Assembly (NCBI GenBank): GCA_023623095.1 | Contig: JAMNXX010000290.1 | Location: 1-6,606, forward strand | Direction: 5' to 3' | From: Bacillota bacterium | GTDB lineage: Bacteria; Bacillota; Clostridia; Peptostreptococcales; Thermotaleaceae | Length of the DNA stretch: 6,606 nucleotides | In this document: piece after piece, positions 1-5,212 of the stretch | How positions within the stretch are numbered: position 1 is the stretch's first letter | How the letters are laid out: each line of letters starts with the position of its first letter | The notes under the pieces: generated by a model | Seen by the model: only the letters and a program-made list of their open reading frames with translations | What the model was told of the DNA's origin: nothing | Databases searched by the model: none | Made by a program: the position numbers and the translations under genes

Positions 1-1426
1 ATAATATTTCCTCCCTTGCATACTCTTCTCCAAAGATCATATATTCCCTATCAACATCAGAAATATTTCCGTAAGAAGTCTGTGTTCCAACAGCCAATAA
101 TAGGCCTAATCCGCTCCAGCCCAAAATCAGCAGCCACTGATATGGCCACGAGAAAGGATTCGTCACAACAGGCAGATATAAAGCAATAAAAAATACAGTA
201 ATAACAACCGTAACATAACTAAACCATTTTCTACCTTTTACTTTAAACGGCCTTTTTAAATTTCTTTCCTTTTTAGCGATTACCACAAATGAGAGTGCCA
301 CAAATAAATAGGCAACTACCGTCCCAAAAGAGCAGGCTTCTACAAGCCAAATCAATGCATTTTTCCCAAGTAAAGGCGATAAACTGCAGATAATTCCAAC
401 AAAAATAATCGATGCTGTCGGTGTCTTATATTTCGGATGGACTTTCCCAAAAACCCCGGGGAGCATCTTTGCACGCCCCATTGCAAACAATACACGGGTT
501 GCTGCAACGATAAATCCGTTCCAACTTGTGAAGATCCCACATATCGCTCCTCCGATCAATAATTTCCCAAATGCATTCGAACGAAATGCATAAGCCATCG
601 CATCTGCAACAGGTACTGCTGAATTGTTTCGGACTTCCGGAGGCGCAGAAAGAGAAAAACCTATGATAATCAGAAAATACCAGCATGCCGCCGCTACAAT
701 GACAGAAATAAAAATATAAGCAATCCGTCTCAGAGGAATATTCATTTCCTCCGCAAATTGAGGAATCACATCAAATCCAATATACATAGAAGGAGCTATC
801 ATCAGCACATTGAGAATCCCTCTCCCGTCGGTAAAAAAAGGAACCAAATGCTTTGGGTTTCCAAAAGCCGCTCCTCCTAAAAAAAACACGATCCCTACAA
901 AAACCAATCCTGCTGCCGCCATCACCTGAAAAATCGCAGATGCCTTTATACCTAAATAATTTAAAATACTTAAAATAATAGCTCCCGCAACTCCTATCAC
1001 TGCCCAAGAAGCATATACATCATCCCCTGAAATATTCCACAGAAAGCCTATCTTCGGAATAGGAAAAATATATTCTATTGCAGTAGCAATTGCGATTCCC
1101 TCCCAAGCAGCAACCCCTATATACGCAAGCGTAATCGACCAGGCCGATATCCATGCAGATTTATATCCCAGCCCTCGGTAAGCAAAAACCATCTCCCCTC
1201 CCGCTAAGGGAAGCGCCGGCGTTAGCTCTGCATAAGCGAGACCTACAAATATACACATGATTGCACCCAAAGCAAACGCGAGAATCGCACCAAAAACACC
1301 TGCTTCTTGAACCCATGAAGCCGGCAGCACTACCCAGCCCCAGCCCACCATCGTTCCAAAAGCCATCGCTAAAACATCTGTTCTTCCCAATACTTTGCTT
1401 AAACGCTGCCTCTGCTGCTGAACCAT
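1..1426 (-). CDS. APC-superfamily amino acid/amine permease, paralogue 1 (3' end cut by window edge)
   Basis: Secondary transporter of the amino acid-polyamine-organocation superfamily (AA_permease_2-like), an integral membrane protein of about 12 hydrophobic segments that probably imports an amino acid, amine or related compound with protons. From the ATG at 1426, 475 codons read without a stop or frameshift to the left edge. TM1 carries the glycine-rich substrate-site motif as GTMVGWGWVVLPA (residues 24-36); the loop after TM2 has AELTPALPLAGGE (66-78); the TM6 region has IGFDVIPQFAEEMNIP (216-231) with the acidic residue typical of this position. The chain ends in a charged cytoplasmic tail, DREYMIFGEEYAREEIL. 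The paralogue at 5213-6606 stops four codons after the equivalent point, so very little is missing. The start is supported by GGAG eight bases upstream. The gene follows the response regulator by 31 nt with no visible promoter or terminator between, so it is probably co-transcribed with it. The substrate is unknown. Confidence 0.93.
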   Translation of the reverse strand, partial: MVQQQRQRLSKVLGRTDVLAMAFGTMVGWGWVVLPASWVQEAGVFGAILAFALGAIMCIFVGLAYAELTPALPLAGGEMVFAYRGLGYKSAWISAWSITLAYIGVAAWEGIAIATAIEYIFPIPKIGFLWNISGDDVYASWAVIGVAGAIILSILNYLGIKASAIFQVMAAAGLVFVGIVFFLGGAAFGNPKHLVPFFTDGRGILNVLMIAPSMYIGFDVIPQFAEEMNIPLRRIAYIFISVIVAAACWYFLIIIGFSLSAPPEVRNNSAVPVADAMAYAFRSNAFGKLLIGGAICGIFTSWNGFIVAATRVLFAMGRAKMLPGVFGKVHPKYKTPTASIIFVGIICSLSPLLGKNALIWLVEACSFGTVVAYLFVALSFVVIAKKERNLKRPFKVKGRKWFSYVTVVITVFFIALYLPVVTNPFSWPYQWLLILGWSGLGLLLAVGTQTSYGNISDVDREYMIFGEEYAREEIL

Positions 1427-1434
1427 CCCAATCA

Positions 1435-1438
1435 CTCC
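1435..1438 (-). promoter_or_regulatory. Ribosome binding site of permease 1
   Basis: Read on the minus strand this is GGAG, eight bases before the ATG at 1426. It fixes that ATG as the start and gives a short, charged N-terminus (MVQQQRQRLSKVLGR) before TM1. Confidence 0.75.
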
Positions 1439-1442
1439 AAAT

Positions 1443-1457
1443 TGAAATCGGATTTCA
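1443..1457. repeat. 15-nt inverted repeat in the gap between regulator and permease 1
   Basis: TGAAATC-G-GATTTCA is a perfect dyad with 7-base arms around one central base. It fills most of the 31-nt gap between the regulator stop codon (1458-1460) and the permease ribosome binding site (1435-1438). It has no following T-run, so it is not a terminator. It could be a protein-binding site or a small intercistronic hairpin affecting processing or translation, but it is short and could be chance in AT-rich DNA. Confidence 0.4.
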
Positions 1458-2813
1458 TTATTTCATTCCATATTCTTTCATTTTATTGAAAAGCTGACGC
1501 CTGCTGATATCCATTTTTTTCGCAGCTTCCGTCATATTATATCCACACTTTTCAAGAACCTTTTCAATGTATTTTGCTTCGATCTCTTTACGGATGTCTT
1601 TTAGCGGCCGAATCGCATCTACGTCAATAGAAGTTTCGTGATTATAATGAATTTCAGGAAGATCTTTTTTTCGTATTTCTCCGTTTTCCGCTAAAACAAC
1701 TAACCTTTGGGTAATATTTCTAAGCTCCCGTATATTTCCTGGGTAATCATAATGCAGCAAAAATTCCATTACTTCCGGTTCAATATATCGAATTTGTTTT
1801 TTCAGTTCCATTTCTGCTTGTTTAATAAAAAACTGAATAAACATCTCTAAATCCTCTTTTCGCTTGCGCAAAGGCGGCACTTCTATGACAATGGTACTCA
1901 AACGATAAAATAAATCTTCTCGAAAACTCCCATTTTCGATTTCCTGAACCAGATTCTTATTCGTAGCGGAAATTAGACGAAAGTCTAAATCAATGGAACG
2001 ATTGCTTCCAATCCGCTCAATTTCTTTTGTTTCAAGAACACGAAGCAATTTCACCTGCGTACTCAATGAAATATCTCCTATCTCATCTAAAAATAAAGTT
2101 CCCCCGTTCGCTGCTTCAAATTTCCCTTTTCTGCTTTCTATCGCCCCTGTAAAAGCGCCTTTTTCATATCCAAACAATTCTGCCTCCAATAGATTGTCTG
2201 GCAGTGTATGGCAATTTACTGCCATAAAATGTCTATTGCTTCGCTCACTATGCTGATGGATATAGCGGGCAATCACTTCTTTGCCAACGCCGGATTCCCC
2301 CAAAAGCAATACATTTACATTCGCTGTAGCCGATTTTCGCGCAATACACAGTACTTCCTGAAACAACTTACTCTTGCTTTCAAGCATATAATGCTCTTTT
2401 TGTGCTTCTTTTTTTAAAATCTCATTCTCTTCTTCTAATGTCTTTAATCGAAATATTTTCTCGACCTCTCCTATCATTTCTTCCGGGTCGCTCCCTTTGA
2501 TAATATAGCTAAAAGCACCTTCTTTCATCGCTTCTACGGCATTTTGAATCGTTCCATAACCTGTAATCACGATAACTTCTACATCGGGATAAGTGCTTTT
2601 AATCAACTTCAGCAGTTCCATCCCGCTCATTTCAGGCATAATAAAATCTGTCAATACGAGATCAAAATGGGATTTTTTTAAAATCTCAAGGGCCTCCAGC
2701 CCGCTTGCGCATGTTTTTGTACTATATCCTTTAGAAGATAAAATCATATCCATTACTTCTTGATGTTCAGGCTCGTCATCAACAATTAAAATCTTAAATA
2801 AATTCTTTTTCAT
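1458..2813 (-). CDS. Sigma-54-dependent NtrC-family response regulator
   Basis: Cytoplasmic transcription activator of about 451 residues, a normal length for the NtrC/AtoC type. The receiver domain (about 5-120) has acidic pair D12-D13, phosphoacceptor D56 (LVLTDFIMP), T84 and K106. The AAA+ domain (about 145-375) is complete: Walker A GESGVGKE (172-179), sigma-54 contact loop GAFTGA (219-224), Walker B GGTLFLDE (237-244), sensor I SATN (282-285), arginine-finger segment FREDLFYRL (297-305) and sensor II GNIRELRN (359-366). A Fis-type helix-turn-helix ends the chain (about 412-451, TEAAKKMDISRRQLFNKM). The usual K-P in the receiver is K106-G107. The gene overlaps the kinase gene by 20 nt, so it is almost certainly its partner. 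I chose the ATG at 2813 because AAGGA lies eight bases upstream and it gives the family-typical MKKNLFKILIVDDE; an ATG at 2822 and a TTG at 2837 are alternatives in the same frame. The target promoter is not visible. Confidence 0.95.
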   Translation of the reverse strand: MKKNLFKILIVDDEPEHQEVMDMILSSKGYSTKTCASGLEALEILKKSHFDLVLTDFIMPEMSGMELLKLIKSTYPDVEVIVITGYGTIQNAVEAMKEGAFSYIIKGSDPEEMIGEVEKIFRLKTLEEENEILKKEAQKEHYMLESKSKLFQEVLCIARKSATANVNVLLLGESGVGKEVIARYIHQHSERSNRHFMAVNCHTLPDNLLEAELFGYEKGAFTGAIESRKGKFEAANGGTLFLDEIGDISLSTQVKLLRVLETKEIERIGSNRSIDLDFRLISATNKNLVQEIENGSFREDLFYRLSTIVIEVPPLRKRKEDLEMFIQFFIKQAEMELKKQIRYIEPEVMEFLLHYDYPGNIRELRNITQRLVVLAENGEIRKKDLPEIHYNHETSIDVDAIRPLKDIRKEIEAKYIEKVLEKCGYNMTEAAKKMDISRRQLFNKMKEYGMK

Positions 2814-4860
2814 TGATATCATCCTTTCCCTGACCAAGTGGCAGCGAAATATAAAATGTTGTTCCTTCTCCCAATCGACTATCTACGCTGATTTTTCCTC
2901 CCCATTTTTGTATCTCATTATAAGCTAAATATAATCCCAGTCCAGTTCCCTTTTTCTTATCTTTTGTCGTAAAAAAAGGCTCAAATATCTTCGACAATTT
3001 CTCCTGCTCAATCCCAACTCCGGTATCTTTGCATAAAATTTCAAGCGCATTTTCTTGTACTTTGCAGTCCAAATAGAGAATCCCACCATAAGGCATCGCA
3101 TCTACCGCGTTGGCAATCAAATTGACAAGAATAATCTCCAATGCGCCAGCATTCACCCTGCATTTTAAATCACTATCACAAGCCAGCTCTACATGAATTG
3201 CGTTCTTTTTTATTTCGTTATCGTGGAGCATCAAAACCATGTCTACATAATCCCTTAGATTGACGGTTTCCCATTCTTCATTGGATATCCTTGAAAAATT
3301 CAGCAAGTTATCGATAATGTCCCCTGCCTTCTGAACAGAACTTTCTATATTCTTGATCGCTTTCGCCCTCAATCGTGTATCATCCGTATTTCCGTTCTTT
3401 AAAATATAACAATAATTGCGAATCAGCCCTAAAGGATTTCGAATCTCGTGGGCAATCCCTGCAGCCAGCTGCCCAACCGCTGCCATCTTATTTTCCTGCA
3501 AAAGCTGCCTTTCATGGATGCGTATTTGTGTAATATCTTTGATCATCATCAAAATCTTTGAAATCTGCTCCCGAAAATCCTTTACCGGAAAGATATTGAC
3601 TTCAAATATGCTTCCTTCATGGGTGATTTCCTGTTGGCAGGCAACTCCTTCGTCAAATGCCTTTTTAAAATTCTTGTACATATCTCCTGAAAAAAAAGGA
3701 TCGAGCTGTGGAAATTGCATGCAATATTTACCGATAATATGGCTCTTATGGACTCGCAAATATTTACAAACTGCATCATTCGTATTTAAAATCATAAAAA
3801 ATTGATCCACCACAATCATCAGATGTGTTAAACTGTCAAATGTAATTTGTAGCTCATTTCGGCTTATATTCAATTCTTCCATTCTTTCTTCTAATTCGCG
3901 GAAAAGTGTTTTATTTGAGAGATAAAAAAAATATAAAATTAAAGAAATGGCCATAGAAAAGATCAAAATCGTTAATGCAATTCGAGTAGATATGTTTTCG
4001 CGGGAAAGAGATAAAGAAATTCCAAACCATTCTCGCTGAATATCCTCGAGAATATTTTTCGATTGAAGATTATAAATTCCCTTATTCAAAATATTGAAAA
4101 GGATTTTGTTTGATTGATCGACTACAAACACGTAATTCATTTCATAGCCAGGATAGCTGATAAACTCAAAAGCTCCTTCCAGTCCTAATCTTTTTAATTT
4201 CTGCTGCAGGATGATTTCAACCCCAGCAATGCCTTCAACCTGCCCCTTTTTCATCATCTCCAAAGCGCTTTCTATATTGGAAGCTGTTACTTGGCCAATC
4301 CAGGGCGTGTTTTCAGACAAAAAAACATTTGTATCATCAGCAGCCACAGCTACATTTTTAATTTGTTTAAGAGCCTCTAAATCTTTTTTTTCTATTCTAT
4401 CTTTAGGCAATAGAATGGCTCCCCGTATTCTTAGAATCGGATATGTATATAAATAAGAATTTTCTTTGGAATAGGTTGGAATTTTTGCAACCATATCAAT
4501 TCCTTTTCCGTGCAAAGATATATCGCCTGCTTCCGCATTTTCGATAGGAATCGGCTTCATTTCAACTCCAATCTCCTCCGATAAAGCATGGATATAATCT
4601 ATCAAAATCCCCTTGCACAATCCATCTTTTTTATCAATAAATTCTAAAGGTGCATCATCCGGACGGAACCCGTAGTAAATCACACCTTTGTTTTTCAGCC
4701 AATCCTTCTCTTGCTGCGTAAGCATTTTTAAATCATTCAAAGAAGCAAAAATGCTCTTCCCATGCTTGCTTTCTAGGTATTGATTATAAAACAAAAAAAT
4801 TAATAATCCTGCTATAATAATGCCATACAGAACCTCCCTTTTTTTAATCAGCTTCATCAT
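2794..4860 (-). CDS. Membrane sensor histidine kinase with extracytoplasmic solute-binding (Venus flytrap) domain
   Basis: A 688-residue hybrid of a transport-type binding protein and a kinase. TM1 is at about 10-28. The SBP_bac_3-like domain (about 45-282) opens with LTQQEKDWLKNKGVIYYGFR, the lead-in typical of BvgS-type flytrap sensors, and has LEFIDKKDGLCKGILIDYI. TM2 (about 293-314) leads to a short coiled segment and a PAS-like domain (about 335-446). The kinase core follows: H-box AHEIRNPLG with phospho-acceptor H471, N-box NLIANAVDAM (580-589), G1 DTGVGI (612-617), F-box FEPFFTTK (626-633) and G2 KGTGLGL (637-643), all intact. The protein should bind an extracellular ligand, signal across the membrane and phosphorylate the overlapping NtrC-type regulator. 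In the binding domain the Arg expected in the T-x-x-R motif aligns with K132, and the Asp of the G-D motif with V214, so the ligand may not be an ordinary alpha-amino acid. The start at 4860 has GAGGGGG six bases upstream; a second ATG follows directly. Confidence 0.95.
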   Translation of the reverse strand: MMKLIKKREVLYGIIIAGLLIFLFYNQYLESKHGKSIFASLNDLKMLTQQEKDWLKNKGVIYYGFRPDDAPLEFIDKKDGLCKGILIDYIHALSEEIGVEMKPIPIENAEAGDISLHGKGIDMVAKIPTYSKENSYLYTYPILRIRGAILLPKDRIEKKDLEALKQIKNVAVAADDTNVFLSENTPWIGQVTASNIESALEMMKKGQVEGIAGVEIILQQKLKRLGLEGAFEFISYPGYEMNYVFVVDQSNKILFNILNKGIYNLQSKNILEDIQREWFGISLSLSRENISTRIALTILIFSMAISLILYFFYLSNKTLFRELEERMEELNISRNELQITFDSLTHLMIVVDQFFMILNTNDAVCKYLRVHKSHIIGKYCMQFPQLDPFFSGDMYKNFKKAFDEGVACQQEITHEGSIFEVNIFPVKDFREQISKILMMIKDITQIRIHERQLLQENKMAAVGQLAAGIAHEIRNPLGLIRNYCYILKNGNTDDTRLRAKAIKNIESSVQKAGDIIDNLLNFSRISNEEWETVNLRDYVDMVLMLHDNEIKKNAIHVELACDSDLKCRVNAGALEIILVNLIANAVDAMPYGGILYLDCKVQENALEILCKDTGVGIEQEKLSKIFEPFFTTKDKKKGTGLGLYLAYNEIQKWGGKISVDSRLGEGTTFYISLPLGQGKDDINEKEFI
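2822..2826 (-). promoter_or_regulatory. Ribosome binding site of the response regulator, inside the kinase gene
   Basis: The minus strand reads AAGGA eight bases before the ATG at 2813, within the last codons of the kinase gene. This favours 2813 as the start and suggests translational coupling of kinase and regulator. A second purine-rich stretch (AGGGA, 2827-2831) sits four bases before the alternative ATG at 2822, so a start three codons earlier cannot be excluded. Confidence 0.6.
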
Positions 4861-5015
4861 CGGTTGCCCCCTCGTTTTAGAAAAACAAAATCCGGCATCT
4901 TATCAGTAGAAATAAATTTATCATCTTAATTGCTTTTCGATAAAATTTTTTATAAAGCCGTTGAATGAACCATCACCTGTCTAATTCTATTGATGCAACA
5001 GGCTTTTATTTGCCT
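4861..5015 (-). other. Untranslated leader of the kinase-regulator-permease 1 transcript (about 155 nt)
   Basis: This is the stretch between the predicted transcription start and the kinase ATG. It is AT-rich and holds two weak hairpins. One is AGGC-N8-GCCT (5000-5015), which would lie at the very 5' end of the mRNA. The other is an AU-rich hairpin (4932-4958) pairing GCTTT with AAAGC and ATAAAA with TTTTAT. Neither is followed by a U-run, so they are not attenuators of a recognisable type. I do not recognise a riboswitch or T-box. The extent depends on the promoter call. Confidence 0.4.
4867..4873 (-). promoter_or_regulatory. Ribosome binding site of the histidine kinase
   Basis: GAGGGGG on the minus strand, six bases before the ATG at 4860 and nine before the adjacent ATG at 4857. 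Either start fits; the first is chosen. Confidence 0.7.
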
Positions 5016-5022
5016 AATACTG

Positions 5023-5050
5023 ATTATATCATAGCCCCAAAAAAAGACAA
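5023..5050 (-). promoter_or_regulatory. Sigma-A-type promoter of the kinase operon
   Basis: On the minus strand a perfect TATAAT (5023-5028) is preceded by TGA, giving an extended -10 (TGATATAAT). A -35-like TTGTCT (5045-5050) lies 16 bases upstream with a T-rich spacer start. Transcription would begin near 5015-5016. It lies downstream of the terminator of permease 2 and upstream of the kinase, as expected for an independent housekeeping promoter feeding the kinase, the regulator and probably permease 1. Confidence 0.7.
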
Positions 5051-5154
5051 AGCGCTATAGAATCTAACCTCAAATTCATCCCTCGCCTTCAATCGATGAT
5101 GCCCACCGCATCTTTCTGTTTCAAAACGGGGAATCTTTTAAACATTGAGAATAG
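5051..5154. other. Non-coding stretch between the permease 2 terminator and the kinase promoter
   Basis: No gene is supported on either strand. The only structure seen is a short inverted repeat, GATGC-CCACC-GCATC (5098-5112). It lies 48 bases upstream of the -35 hexamer, where a regulator could bind, but five-base arms are weak evidence. I found no GG-N10-GC sigma-54 element here. Confidence 0.35.
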
Positions 5155-5180
5155 AAAAAAAGAGCCTGATATTCAGGCTC
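5155..5180 (-). terminator. Rho-independent terminator of permease 2
   Basis: An 8-bp perfect stem, GAGCCTGA/TCAGGCTC (5162-5169 with 5173-5180), closes a 3-base loop and is followed on the minus strand by seven T residues (5155-5161). It starts 32 bases after the stop codon of permease 2, so it separates that transcript from the kinase operon. Confidence 0.9.
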
Positions 5181-5212
5181 CCGTTCGATTCAAGATCTCT
5201 TGTCAAAATCTT

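Noticed and set aside
1..1426. Possible broken or frameshifted permease at the left end
   Set aside because: Manual translation from the ATG at 1426 gives 475 uninterrupted codons aligning end to end with the paralogue; only the window edge cuts it.
1536..1541. Perfect TATAAT on the minus strand inside the regulator gene, upstream of permease 1
   Set aside because: No -35 hexamer lies at 15-19 bases and there is no TG extension; it encodes Tyr-Asn of the HTH region (GYNM).
2199..2224. Inverted repeat TGGCAGT-N12-ACTGCCA
   Set aside because: It lies inside the conserved AAA+ coding segment (MAVNCHTLP) and is best explained by codon choice.
3416..3805. Plus-strand open frame of 129 codons
   Set aside because: It is antisense to the PAS and H-box part of the kinase, has no family-like motif, and the kinase frame is unambiguous.
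4877..4924. Fifteen-residue hydrophobic small ORF just upstream of the kinase
   Set aside because: It has no ribosome binding site and the composition is what AT-rich DNA gives by chance.
4957..4971. Sigma-54-like -24/-12 element on the minus strand (GG...GGC)
   Set aside because: The GC lies 11 bases after the GG rather than 10, and the flanking bases do not match TGGCAC or TTGC; it also lies downstream of the predicted transcription start.
4950..4973. Seven-codon leader peptide in the kinase leader
   Set aside because: The only Shine-Dalgarno-like bases (AGG) sit two bases from the ATG, there is no run of a regulatory amino acid, and no attenuator structure follows.
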